From the NCBI RefSeq assembly GCF_015234585.1, contig NZ_JADFCM010000001.1, positions 744,001 to 808,000 of the forward strand: 64,000 bases of DNA, read 5' to 3'. Every line of letters begins with the position of its first letter. Position 1 is the first letter of the stretch. This document shows positions 47,364 to 56,389 of this stretch, piece by piece. Source of the stretch: Pseudalkalibacillus hwajinpoensis (lineage in GTDB: Bacteria; Bacillota; Bacilli; Bacillales; Guptibacillaceae). A model generated the notes under the pieces. The model saw only the letters and a program-made list of their open reading frames with translations. It made no database searches and was not told where the DNA came from. The position numbers and the translations under genes were made by a program.

Positions 47364-49691
47364 ATGGCAGAAGAACATGAACAGAGAATATTGAGCTTCA
47401 TGAAAGAGGAAGCATACAAACCACTAACTGTACAAGAACTTGAAGAAGTTTTTGGAGTGAAAGATTCAAGTGAGTTTAAGGAGTTTGTGAAAACCCTAAA
47501 CGGGATGGAAGATGAAGGTTTAATTGTAAGAACAAGAAGTAACCGCTATGGCATTCCTGAGAAAATGAATCTTGTAAGAGGAAAGCTACAGGTGCATGCA
47601 AAAGGTTTTGCATTCCTGATTTCAGATAGCGACACTGGCGAGAAGGATGTTTATATTAACCAGAGTGACCTTGAGGGAGCGATGAATGGAGACCGTGTCA
47701 TCGCACGACTACATCAAAAATCATCAGGGACACGTCCAGAGGGGACCGTTATTCGTATCATTGAGCGTGGTGTTAAGCGCACAGTTGGTACATACTCTGA
47801 CAGCAAGCATTTTGGTTTTGTGATTGCGGATGATAAACGAATCCCACATGACATTTTTATTCCAAAAGGGGCTACTGGTGGTGCGGTTGACGGCCACAAA
47901 GTCGTTGTCGAAATTACGAAGTATCCTGAAGGACGTATGAGTGCTGAAGGACGAATTACAGAAATACTAGGACACAAGAATGATCCTGGAGTAGATATTC
48001 TTTCCATTATTTATAAACATGAATTACCAGGCGAATTTCCGGATGCAACGATGAAACAGGCCAATGACACGCCTGATCAAATTGATGAGAAGGAAATTGA
48101 AGGTAGACGTGATTTGCGTGAAGAAACGATTGTAACGATTGATGGTGCTGATGCAAAAGACCTTGATGATGCGGTTAACGTTGTTAAACTTCCAAACGGG
48201 AACTATAAATTAGGTGTTCATATTGCTGACGTCACGTATTATGTCACTGAGAACTCTCCAATTGATCAAGAAGCGCTTGATCGTGGTACGAGTGTCTATC
48301 TTGTCGATCGTGTAATCCCGATGATTCCACACCGACTATCAAACGGTATTTGTAGTTTAAATCCTCAAGTGGATCGTTTAACGATTTCATGTGAGATGGA
48401 AATTACAACGCAGGGGGAAGTTGTGAATCATGAAATTTTCCCAAGCGTTATTCGTACAAATGAGCGAATGACATATACGGATGTACGTAAAATTCTTAAA
48501 CGTGAAGACGATGAAGTACTTGAGCGCTATAAATCTCTTGTTCCATTCTTTGATGGCATGGGAGAACTAGCTGAAATCTTAAGAAAAGGTCGCTTCGAAC
48601 GAGGCGCTATTGATTTTGATTTTGCGGAAGCCAAAGTCCTTGTAGATGAAGAAGGGGCACCTCAGGAGATTGTTCAACGAGAACGCTCGGTAGCTGAACG
48701 TTTAATTGAAGAATTTATGCTTGTAGCGAACGAAACAGTTGCACAACATTTCCACTTCATGGAAGTGCCGTTTATGTACCGTATTCACGAAGATCCGGAT
48801 TCAGACAAACTCAATACATTCTTTGAGTTTATTACAAACTTCGGCTATGTCGTACGAGGTAATGCTAACACGGTGCACCCGCGTGCGCTTCAAAAGCTTT
48901 TAGAAGAAGTGAAAGGTGAGCCAGAAGAAGCGGTCATCAGTAAGGTTATGCTTCGCTCTATGCAACAGGCGAAATACTTCCCTGAAAGTCTCGGCCACTT
49001 CGGTTTATCGACAGATTTCTATACGCATTTCACATCGCCAATTCGTCGTTATCCTGACTTAATTGTGCATCGTTTAATTCGTACGTACCTGTTTGAGAAA
49101 AAAGTCGACAATCAGACAACTTCTAAGTGGGGCGAAGCGCTTGGTGAAATCGCTCAGCACGCTTCAGCGATGGAACGACGTGCAGTTGACGCTGAACGCG
49201 AAACCGATGATCTGAAAAAAGCTGAGTTTATGAAAGATAAAATTGGGGAAGAGTTCGAAGGCGTGATTAGCGGCGTAACAAACTTTGGCTTATTTGTTGA
49301 ATTGCCAAATACAATCGAAGGGCTTGTCCACGTTAGCTATTTAACCGATGACTATTACCATTATGACGAGGGTGCTTATGCGATGATCGGCGAACGTACC
49401 GGTAACGTATACCGCATCGGTGACGAAATCGCCATTCGCGTCTTAAATGTTAACATTGACGAACGAGCGATCGACTTCGAAATTGTTGGCATGAAGCCAC
49501 CGAAAGAACGTCGTCGTAGAGAAAGTCCTAAAGTTATTGAAGGCGGAAAGCGTAAAAAACGTGGGAAGTCATCGAATAAAACAACTGATGCAGGACAGAA
49601 AAAAAGAAAGTTCTCTCCACCTAAAGATGGTCAGGGAACGAAAAAGAAAGCAAAAAACAAAAAGAAAAAACGTCGAAATAATAATGCTTAA
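47364..49691 (+). CDS. rnr: Ribonuclease R
   Basis: A 775-residue 3'-5' exoribonuclease of the RNase II family. N-terminal winged helix (1-70), cold-shock domains, RNB domain with the metal-binding aspartates in [14 protein letters not shown] (about 255-268), an S1 domain (about 625-710) and a lysine-rich tail (last 60 residues), which in RNase R helps with structured RNA and tmRNA-SmpB interaction. AAGGTGG before the ATG. Its place next to smpB and ssrA fits its role in trans-translation mRNA decay. Confidence 0.96.
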   Translation: MAEEHEQRILSFMKEEAYKPLTVQELEEVFGVKDSSEFKEFVKTLNGMEDEGLIVRTRSNRYGIPEKMNLVRGKLQVHAKGFAFLISDSDTGEKDVYINQSDLEGAMNGDRVIARLHQKSSGTRPEGTVIRIIERGVKRTVGTYSDSKHFGFVIADDKRIPHDIFIPKGATGGAVDGHKVVVEITKYPEGRMSAEGRITEILGHKNDPGVDILSIIYKHELPGEFPDATMKQANDTPDQIDEKEIEGRRDLREETIVTIDGADAKDLDDAVNVVKLPNGNYKLGVHIADVTYYVTENSPIDQEALDRGTSVYLVDRVIPMIPHRLSNGICSLNPQVDRLTISCEMEITTQGEVVNHEIFPSVIRTNERMTYTDVRKILKREDDEVLERYKSLVPFFDGMGELAEILRKGRFERGAIDFDFAEAKVLVDEEGAPQEIVQRERSVAERLIEEFMLVANETVAQHFHFMEVPFMYRIHEDPDSDKLNTFFEFITNFGYVVRGNANTVHPRALQKLLEEVKGEPEEAVISKVMLRSMQQAKYFPESLGHFGLSTDFYTHFTSPIRRYPDLIVHRLIRTYLFEKKVDNQTTSKWGEALGEIAQHASAMERRAVDAERETDDLKKAEFMKDKIGEEFEGVISGVTNFGLFVELPNTIEGLVHVSYLTDDYYHYDEGAYAMIGERTGNVYRIGDEIAIRVLNVNIDERAIDFEIVGMKPPKERRRRESPKVIEGGKRKKRGKSSNKTTDAGQKKRKFSPPKDGQGTKKKAKNKKKKRRNNNA

Positions 49692-49789
49692 CTAGGGATA
49701 TTTCAATCATGTCGGTCGGAGTAAGTCATCTTGACTTATTCTGACCAAATTGATATACTGGAGTTCGACGTTTGAGAGGGGGGACGGTC

Positions 49790-50257
49790 ATGCCAAAAGG
49801 TGATGGTGGACTCATTGCACAAAATAAGAAAGCAAGACACGATTATTCTGTTATTGAAACATATGAAGCAGGTCTAGTTCTACAAGGAACTGAAATTAAA
49901 TCCATCAGGGCAAGACGCGTAAACCTGAAAGACTCTCACGCCATTATTCGTAAAGGCGAAATTTTTCTTATCAATATGCACGTCAATGAATATGAGCAGG
50001 GAAATCGTTTTAATCACGATCCAACCCGTACTCGTAAGCTATTGATGAAGAGGAAAGAGATTGATAAGCTCCTTGGCTTAACGAAAGAACAGGGCTATAC
50101 AATTATTCCACTTAAAGTATATATTAAGAATGGTTATGCGAAAGTACTTCTAGGTCTTGCCAAAGGTAAGAAAAAGTACGATAAGCGCCAAGATCTGAAA
50201 GATAAAACGATGAAGCGTGAAGTGGATAAAGCGTTGAAAGAGCGTCAACGGATATAG
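49790..50257 (+). CDS. smpB: SsrA-binding protein SmpB
   Basis: A 155-residue beta-barrel protein that binds tmRNA and brings it to stalled ribosomes. Typical segments: [29 protein letters not shown] split over the first 45 residues and the basic C-terminal tail ([23 protein letters not shown]) that enters the mRNA channel. ATG 49790 follows GAGGGGGGAC; the upstream in-frame start lacks support. Confidence 0.97.
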   Translation: MPKGDGGLIAQNKKARHDYSVIETYEAGLVLQGTEIKSIRARRVNLKDSHAIIRKGEIFLINMHVNEYEQGNRFNHDPTRTRKLLMKRKEIDKLLGLTKEQGYTIIPLKVYIKNGYAKVLLGLAKGKKKYDKRQDLKDKTMKREVDKALKERQRI

Positions 50258-50264
50258 TTTCCAT

Positions 50265-50292
50265 TTGATTGGAAGCTGATCTGTGTTATACT
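50265..50292 (+). promoter_or_regulatory. Promoter of ssrA
   Basis: TTGATT (50265-50270), 16-base spacer, TATACT (50287-50292). Start near 50299 leaves a leader of about 59 bases to be removed at the mature 5' end. Confidence 0.65.
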
Positions 50293-50357
50293 AACTATTA
50301 CCGAAACAACATATGAAGCTTAAGTGCTTTCCCGTCTTCGGTTCTCATTTCTTATAT

Positions 50358-50716
50358 GGGGACGTTACGGATTCGACAGGGATAGGTCGAGCTTAAGTCG
50401 CGAGTCGAGTTGGCGAGCTACGTTAAAAACGCCATGCCTATAACTGGCAAAGAAAACAACAACTTCGCACTAGCAGCGTAAGCTGTTTTGCGGTTCCTCC
50501 CTCCATCGCCCATGTGGTAGGGTAAGGGACTCAACTTAAGTGGGATACGCCAACAATCCACCGTCTGAGGAAAGTTGGAAGAGATTAACCAGACTAGCTA
50601 CAAGGACGCCTGTCGTTGGGCAGAATTGTAGTGAAACACTAATATAACGACTACACTCGTAGAAGCTTAAGTGCCGATATCTCTGGACGTGGGTTCGACT
50701 CCCACCGTCTCCACCA
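50358..50716 (+). ncRNA. ssrA: tmRNA (ssrA)
   Basis: A 359-base tmRNA. The 5' end GGGGACGTTACGG and the 3' end with the T-arm GGTTCGACTCC and encoded CCA form the tRNA-Ala-like domain. The tag reading frame is at 50446-50481: GGC AAA GAA then three AAC, TTC, GCA, CTA, GCA, GCG and TAA, giving GKENNNFALAA. The last 95 bases lie in a 103-base direct repeat that ends a genomic island, so the 3' part of this gene may have been replaced by the island copy without change of sequence. Confidence 0.97.
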
Positions 50717-50724
50717 AATACATA
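50622..50724 (+). repeat. Left attachment repeat (attL) of the ssrA island
   Basis: 103 bases identical to 60355-60457, covering the 3' 95 bases of ssrA plus eight more. Bases outside diverge at once on both sides. It marks the left end of the element next to the integrase gene. Confidence 0.95.
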
Positions 50725-50762
50725 CGGTGGGAATACAGTAATATCAACGATTATAAAGTTAT

Positions 50763-50810
50763 GGGGTATTGAACAAGAGTTGAACTCTTGCTCAATACCC
50801 CTATTTTCTT
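50763..50810 (+). terminator. Island-borne terminator behind ssrA
   Basis: An 18-pair stem with one mismatch (GGGGTATTGAACAAGAGT / ACTCTTGCTCAATACCCC), three-base loop, followed by TATTTTCTT. It sits 47 bases after the tmRNA CCA end and before the integrase ribosome site, replacing the terminator displaced to the right end. Confidence 0.85.
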
Positions 50811-50880
50811 ACTTGGGGATATTTACTACATATTTGAACTGATCATAGACCTTCTAATTCATCAATTAGGAGGTTTTTTT

Positions 50881-51855
50881 GTGATAGTTAATAACAGAAA
50901 GCACGGCATCTTTTCTGTACCTGAGGAAGCTAGACAATTAAGCTATAACCAAGATAACAAACATAGTACAATAACAATTAAGGACGCACTGACTAACGTA
51001 TTCCAACAAATGAGAGTGTCTGGTAATCGTGAACGAACAATTGAAAGTTATAATTATATTTTTAAGCAGTTTGTTGACATGACTCAGATCCAATACGTGG
51101 AAGATATTACATTAGACAGTATTTACAGCTATCTTGATGCATTGAACGTATCAAGGGAAACAAAACTCATTCGACTTAAATCACTAAAGGCTATCCTATC
51201 CCGCTTTCACAACAATGGTTGGGTACAGAAAAAATTCTGGTCAACTATTCAAATTAAAATTGATAAGAAGGTTAAAAAGGGGACAGCAGAAGAAGATATT
51301 AAAAAGCTCATAACTCTCATTGATCAAAGTACCTTTATAGGCTTACGAGATACAGTTGCCATACTAATGATGTACAAGACTGGAATACGTATTAGGACTA
51401 TAGGAGAATTACTGGAGCAACATATAGACTTTGATAACTTGTGTTTAAATCTTGATGGATCAATTATGAAAAATCACAATTATTTAAAGTTGCCAATTGA
51501 CGATGAACTAGCAAATATGCTTAAGGCACTCATCTATATGAATAGTAGAATCCGATCATATTATAATCGAAACAATACTAATGTATTTATCACACAAAAT
51601 GGCTGCTCCTTGAATAGTAGTAAATCATCAAATAATGCTATTTCAAAGCAATTAAATAAATATAGTAAAATATATGGTTTAGAGAATATCAATGCACATG
51701 CACTTAGAAGAGCGTATGCTAAGGATCTACTAAATAAGGGGGCAAGTGTACCGCTTATTAGTAAGGCTTTGGGACATTCAGATATAGCTGTCACTACACA
51801 ATACTTAGAATTAGATGTAGATGAGGTAGCAAACGATTTGCGTAAATATATATAA
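50881..51855 (+). CDS. Tyrosine recombinase / integrase
   Basis: A 324-residue phage-type integrase. The N-terminal SAM-like domain (about 35-125) precedes the catalytic domain with Arg I in TGIRI (about 169), HALRR (about 272-276), LGHSD (about 295) and nucleophile Tyr in TTQYLEL (about 307). GTG 50881 is chosen because AGGAGG lies 8-9 bases upstream; the open frame continues to 50788, through the terminator end. It lies 165 bases from the tmRNA end, the normal position for an integrase recombining at ssrA, and no excisionase is visible nearby. Confidence 0.92.
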   Translation: MIVNNRKHGIFSVPEEARQLSYNQDNKHSTITIKDALTNVFQQMRVSGNRERTIESYNYIFKQFVDMTQIQYVEDITLDSIYSYLDALNVSRETKLIRLKSLKAILSRFHNNGWVQKKFWSTIQIKIDKKVKKGTAEEDIKKLITLIDQSTFIGLRDTVAILMMYKTGIRIRTIGELLEQHIDFDNLCLNLDGSIMKNHNYLKLPIDDELANMLKALIYMNSRIRSYYNRNNTNVFITQNGCSLNSSKSSNNAISKQLNKYSKIYGLENINAHALRRAYAKDLLNKGASVPLISKALGHSDIAVTTQYLELDVDEVANDLRKYI

Positions 51856-51926
51856 TTAACTTATGTGGAAATGTACTATTGATTATTTAATTCAATTTCG
51901 GGTGTAAGAAAGGTGATTATTTACTA

Positions 51927-53681
51927 GTGGATAACTTGATACTGGAGCAAATGAAACAGCAATTACAACATGAAGTAAAAAATGGAACAAATGATCCTAA
52001 TAGATTCCATGTATATGCTTGGGAAGCGGGATTAGGAAAAAGCACACATGTGAATAATAGTATTAGAGAGTATTTTAACGATCATGGATTCGAGAGTAAT
52101 GTTAATAAGTATTTGATAGTAAAAAAATTCAAAACTGATGTGTATGAAACTGTAGAACAGTTAGAAAAAAGTGATGCGTTAAAAATGTATGGTGATTATG
52201 GTGTTCTTGGGATAACAGGTGATAATATTGCTTCCTATACAACAGAACAAGTTAGAAACTGCAAAGTGCTTGTAATCACTCATACAAGGTATATAGCTGC
52301 ATGCGAAAAAGAACTAATAGAATCTTTTGGTAAAAGAGATGTGTTAATAATTGATGAGCAAGTGCAGTTCCCTGTAATGAAATTCGGGAGAGCTGAGTAC
52401 AATACAAAACGTCAACAAATCCATTTATATGAAGGACAAGCTTTGTTTGATAAATGCTTGTTACCATTATTAGATTGGTTAGATACTATATACAAAGAAA
52501 AAGAATATAATAATATCATTACTTTCAAAGGCGAATTTTGTAAAGAGCCGCTAAATGATTTTAAAAAGTGGGTTAAGAAAAATACTAATGCTGGGAGAAA
52601 AAATAAGTATAACGAATTAGTTCAAGAAATAGAATCCTTATACAATAAGAATAATTTAGGATTTATCCATAATGATACTCTGTTTTTTATTGACCAAGGT
52701 AAACGATTCCGAAAATTAAAATCTAATATCATTCTAGATGCTAGTGCTGACATTACTCCATTGTATCAATTAAAAAATCATTTTAATGTAGTAGAGAAGA
52801 GATTAAGTATAAATCATTCACAATCTAAAATTATGTGCATGCCAGTTAATACAAGTAAAAGTGGTATGAAAAACTATCGAGATAACATAATTAAGGATAT
52901 TCAGCATAGGCTGCGAAAGATGAAAAACATTGATAAGCAGGCGCTTATTGTGTGCCATAAAGAGAATTCTACTGAATTACTAAGTGGTCTAAAGCAAACT
53001 TTAGGTGAGAAGATATATATTCCAAATGAAGAATCTATGGAAGAAGAAGCTCTTCAAACGATCGCAGCAGTAGATTGGTATGGGAATATTGTCGGGAAAA
53101 ACACATATAGAGAATATGATATTTGTATGATTGTAGGAACGTTTAACATGCCGCTCCCAGTTTATTTGTTGCAGTTTTTCCAATATAACAGACAAGTTGA
53201 TCCGACTCAACTTCCCGATAAATTGGAGTTAGAAAGCGGTCATTTTAAAAGTGAAAAATTCGAAGAGATCAGAAAGGCTTTTGTTGCAGCTGATTTTTAT
53301 CAAGCAGCTAGACGTATACAACGAAATCAAAATCCTAAAGCAGTGTATATTTTATATACTTATGATGAGGATGTTTTGCATGCTTTTAAAAATAAATTCA
53401 AGGATATAGGAGATGTACTTTACTTAAACAGGGAAAGTATTATGGAGAAAGAGGTTTCTCCTCGAAAAGAAAAAGCGATTCAAATGTTAATGTATATAGC
53501 AGAAAACGTTGAGGTAGGAGAACTTATTGCTAAGCAGAATTTGGCTCATGCAATAAGTGTATCTGAAAGCAATTTTTCTAGGTATTTGAAAAATGATGTT
53601 ATGCAAAAGCATGTAGAACAAGAGGATATTGAAATCAGAAACAAAGATATTATAAAAAAGTCTGACTTTGTAGTTGTGTAG
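51927..53681 (+). CDS. Helicase-like ATPase of unknown role
   Basis: A 584-residue protein without a family I can name. Walker A-like WEAGLGKST lies at about 32-40, a DExx-type box IIDEQVQF at about 139-146, a motif-III-like LDASAD at about 270, and in the second half GTFNMPLPVYLLQFFQYNRQ and QAARRIQRNQNPKAVYI (about 455-472), which resembles helicase motif VI (Q..RR..R). The last 70 residues look like an HTH (HAISVSESNFSRYLK). GTG start after AAAGGTGA. It stands alone between the integrase and the intergenic unit before hsdR. It could be an element-encoded replication helicase or a defence ATPase. Confidence 0.6.
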   Translation: MDNLILEQMKQQLQHEVKNGTNDPNRFHVYAWEAGLGKSTHVNNSIREYFNDHGFESNVNKYLIVKKFKTDVYETVEQLEKSDALKMYGDYGVLGITGDNIASYTTEQVRNCKVLVITHTRYIAACEKELIESFGKRDVLIIDEQVQFPVMKFGRAEYNTKRQQIHLYEGQALFDKCLLPLLDWLDTIYKEKEYNNIITFKGEFCKEPLNDFKKWVKKNTNAGRKNKYNELVQEIESLYNKNNLGFIHNDTLFFIDQGKRFRKLKSNIILDASADITPLYQLKNHFNVVEKRLSINHSQSKIMCMPVNTSKSGMKNYRDNIIKDIQHRLRKMKNIDKQALIVCHKENSTELLSGLKQTLGEKIYIPNEESMEEEALQTIAAVDWYGNIVGKNTYREYDICMIVGTFNMPLPVYLLQFFQYNRQVDPTQLPDKLELESGHFKSEKFEEIRKAFVAADFYQAARRIQRNQNPKAVYILYTYDEDVLHAFKNKFKDIGDVLYLNRESIMEKEVSPRKEKAIQMLMYIAENVEVGELIAKQNLAHAISVSESNFSRYLKNDVMQKHVEQEDIEIRNKDIIKKSDFVVV

Positions 53682-53699
53682 AAACTCGTCACCTCCCCT

Positions 53700-53843
53700 T
53701 ATAATATAATTAAGATGACGAGATGAGTTAGGAGGCTGTAAATATAATAAAACCATTATTTTATTCACAACTACAATATGCGATTGAAGAGTTTACTTTT
53801 TGCGAAGCAAGAAGTGAACTCTATCGAGGAGTGCAACAGTGAG
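53700..53843 (+). other. Possible small transcribed unit with 32-codon ORF (AUA start?)
   Basis: After TATAAT (53700-53705), a perfect AGGAGG (53730-53735) is followed eight bases later by an open frame of 32 sense codons (53744-53842) ending in TGA. The codon at the right distance is ATA, not a usual start, and a TAG lies just upstream, so translation is doubtful. The peptide would read IIKPLFYSQLQYAIEEF and onwards. Then come TGCAAC/GTTGCA and GGCT/AGCC arms and a terminator. It may be a small RNA, a leader peptide or a degraded gene. The gap between the helicase and hsdR is 337 bases. Confidence 0.3.
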
Positions 53844-53871
53844 GAACGAGCGTTGCATGGGCTGATAAGCC

Positions 53872-53903
53872 AGAAGTAGAGCATTGCTCTACTTCTTTTT
53901 CTT
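53872..53903 (+). terminator. Terminator before hsdR
   Basis: Perfect 11-pair stem AGAAGTAGAGC / GCTCTACTTCT with loop ATT, followed by TTTTCTTTT. It isolates hsdR from the upstream unit, so hsdRM needs its own promoter in 53904-54018. Confidence 0.9.
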
Positions 53904-54018
53904 TTGCAATGACAAATGGCAGAAGGATTTTGGGATCATCTCACAACAAATACCATTTATCATGTAAAATAGTAATAGATAGTTTATTTATGACAACTAT
54001 TCAAGGGGGCGGGATTAG

Positions 54019-56379
54019 TTGAGTAAGTCAAAACAACAAATGACCGAAGAAGATATTAAATTGAAATATATTACACCCGCCATTCAAAAAGCTGAATGGG
54101 ATATTGTAAGTGATGTGTTTTGTGAATATAGTTTCACAGATGGTCGGATTATTGTGCGGGGAAATTTAACTACACGTGGTAGACAAAAACGAGCGGATTA
54201 TCTGCTTTTTTATAAAAAGAACTATCCTATCGCAATCATTGAAGCAAAAGATAACAAGCATGAAGTGGGAGCAGGTATGCAACAAGCTCTTGATTATGCC
54301 AGTATACTGGATGTGCCATTTGCATTTTCATCAAATGGTGATGGATTTATTGAACATAATCGGTTAACAGGTATTGAAAGAGAGTTAACATTGGATGAAT
54401 TTCCTACGAGGGAAGAATTATGGAATAATTACGTTGAGAACGCTCATATTACACCTGCTCAAGAGGAAATAATTAATGAACCATACTTTTTTCAATTAGG
54501 GGATAAAACGCCTCGTTACTATCAACGTATTGCTATCAATCGCACAGTAGAAGCAATTGCAAATGGACAAAATAAGGTACTGATTGTGATGGCAACTGGT
54601 ACAGGTAAAACATATACCGCTTTTCAAATCATATATCGGTTATGGAAGGCAGGTAAGAAGAAGAAAGTTTTATTTCTAGCAGATAGAAATGTACTTGTAG
54701 ACCAAACAATTACAAATGATTTTAAACCATTTGATAAAGTGATGACTAAAATTAAAGGTCATAAGCTTGATAGTTCATATGAAATTTACTTAGCACTTTA
54801 TCATCAATTAGCTGGGGATGATGGAGAAGAGCCGTTCCGCCAGTTTAAACCAGACTTTTTTGATTTGATTATTGTAGATGAAGCACACCGTGGTTCAGCA
54901 AAAGAGGATAGTCGTTGGAGAAAAGTATTAAAATATTTTGATACTGAAGATACCGCACAAATTGGTCTAACGGCTACTCCAAAAGAAACAAAGGAAGCAT
55001 CAAATATTTCTTACTTTGGTGAACCAGTTTATACTTATAGCCTAAATCAAGGAATTGATGATGGATTTCTAGCACCATATAAAGTAGTACGTGTGGGTCT
55101 TGATAAAGATTTAGAAGGTTATCGACCCGAAATAGGTAAGGTAGATATGTATGGAGAGGAAATTGAGGATAGAGAGTATTCTCAAAAAGATTTCGATAAG
55201 AATATGATTATTGATGCACGTACAGAAGCGGTTGCCAAACGTATATCACAATTTTTGAAGAAAAGTGATCGGTTCGCTAAAACAATCATATTCTGTGTGG
55301 ATATAGACCATGCAGAACGTATGCGTAGGGCATTGGGCAATGAAAATAGCGACCTTGTAGCACAAAACGATAAGTATATTATGCGTATTACAGGCGACAA
55401 CAAAGAAGGTAAAGCACAGCTAGACAACTTCATTGATAGAGAAAGCAAATACCCTTCTATAGTAACTACATCTAAGTTATTAACAACTGGTGTGGATGTT
55501 AAAACATGTAAGCTTATTGTGTTAGATTCTAATATCAATTCAATGACTGAGTTTAAGCAAATCATTGGACGGGGAACACGTTTGGATATAGAACATGGGA
55601 AAGAGTATTTTACAATTATGGATTTCCGTAATGCAAGTCGGTTATTCGCTGACCCCGAGTTTGATGGTGACCCTATATCGGTTATAGAGATACCTAATGA
55701 TGGAGAAATGGAAATCCCGCCTGGTGAAGGAGAAGAGGTTGGTGGGGACGATGAAGAAACTACAGGTGGTTTAACTGGTGTAGATGATGAAGGTGATGTA
55801 GATCCACCCAAAGGACGTAAAAGGTATCGCATAAATGATGTAGATGTTCAGATTGTTAACGAACGTGTTCAATATTATGATGTGGGTGGTAAGCTTATTA
55901 CTGAAAGCTTAACAGACTATACTAGGAAGAACATTCGTAAAGAGTTTGCGAATTTAGACGCTTTTCTACGTAAATGGAATGAAGAAGATAGAAAGGAAGT
56001 AATTATTGATGCTTTAAAAGAGCGGGGGGTGCTGTTAGATGCGGTGCGGGAGCAAGAACATCTACAAGAACTAGATGAATTCGACTTGATTCTTCATTTA
56101 GCATATGATCAACCGCCATTAACAAAAGCTGAACGAGTAAACAATGTGAAAAAACGAGGATACATCTACCAATATAAAGATATTGCCCATGACGTATTGG
56201 AAATGATTCTTGAAAAATATAAAGATGAAGGTATTACAGAGATTGAAGGGACTAAAGTTTTGGAATTGAATGAGTTTCAAAAATTCGGAAGTCCGTTAAA
56301 GATTGTAAAAGCGTTTGGTAATAAGAAAAAATATTTAGAAGCAATCAAAAAATTAAAAGAAGAAATATATCTAGCTTAG
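54019..56379 (+). CDS. hsdR: Type I restriction endonuclease R subunit
   Basis: A 786-residue HsdR. The N-terminal PD-(D/E)xK nuclease is seen as ADYLLFYKK (Asp about 60) and IIEAKDN (about 75-80); SF2 translocase motifs follow: ATGTGKTYT (about 192-200), VDEAHRGS (about 285), GLTATPKE (about 316) and GRGTRLD (about 516). A long acidic linker rich in G/E/D (about 571-600) leads to an EcoEI-type C-terminal domain that binds the methylase. It starts with TTG at 54019 after AAGGGGG. The stop codon overlaps the ribosome site of the next gene. It cuts DNA lacking the cognate methylation after translocation. Confidence 0.93.
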   Translation: MSKSKQQMTEEDIKLKYITPAIQKAEWDIVSDVFCEYSFTDGRIIVRGNLTTRGRQKRADYLLFYKKNYPIAIIEAKDNKHEVGAGMQQALDYASILDVPFAFSSNGDGFIEHNRLTGIERELTLDEFPTREELWNNYVENAHITPAQEEIINEPYFFQLGDKTPRYYQRIAINRTVEAIANGQNKVLIVMATGTGKTYTAFQIIYRLWKAGKKKKVLFLADRNVLVDQTITNDFKPFDKVMTKIKGHKLDSSYEIYLALYHQLAGDDGEEPFRQFKPDFFDLIIVDEAHRGSAKEDSRWRKVLKYFDTEDTAQIGLTATPKETKEASNISYFGEPVYTYSLNQGIDDGFLAPYKVVRVGLDKDLEGYRPEIGKVDMYGEEIEDREYSQKDFDKNMIIDARTEAVAKRISQFLKKSDRFAKTIIFCVDIDHAERMRRALGNENSDLVAQNDKYIMRITGDNKEGKAQLDNFIDRESKYPSIVTTSKLLTTGVDVKTCKLIVLDSNINSMTEFKQIIGRGTRLDIEHGKEYFTIMDFRNASRLFADPEFDGDPISVIEIPNDGEMEIPPGEGEEVGGDDEETTGGLTGVDDEGDVDPPKGRKRYRINDVDVQIVNERVQYYDVGGKLITESLTDYTRKNIRKEFANLDAFLRKWNEEDRKEVIIDALKERGVLLDAVREQEHLQELDEFDLILHLAYDQPPLTKAERVNNVKKRGYIYQYKDIAHDVLEMILEKYKDEGITEIEGTKVLELNEFQKFGSPLKIVKAFGNKKKYLEAIKKLKEEIYLA

Positions 56380-56389
56380 GAGATTAAAC

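Noticed and set aside
50310..50675. AGCTTAAGT occurring three times around ssrA
   Set aside because: The word contains the palindrome CTTAAG and occurs inside tmRNA helices; no repeat structure beyond 13 bases.
55182..55832. 216-codon open frame on the minus strand
   Set aside because: It lies wholly inside hsdR, is low-complexity (serine/proline rich) over the acidic linker region, and has no ribosome site; an antisense shadow.
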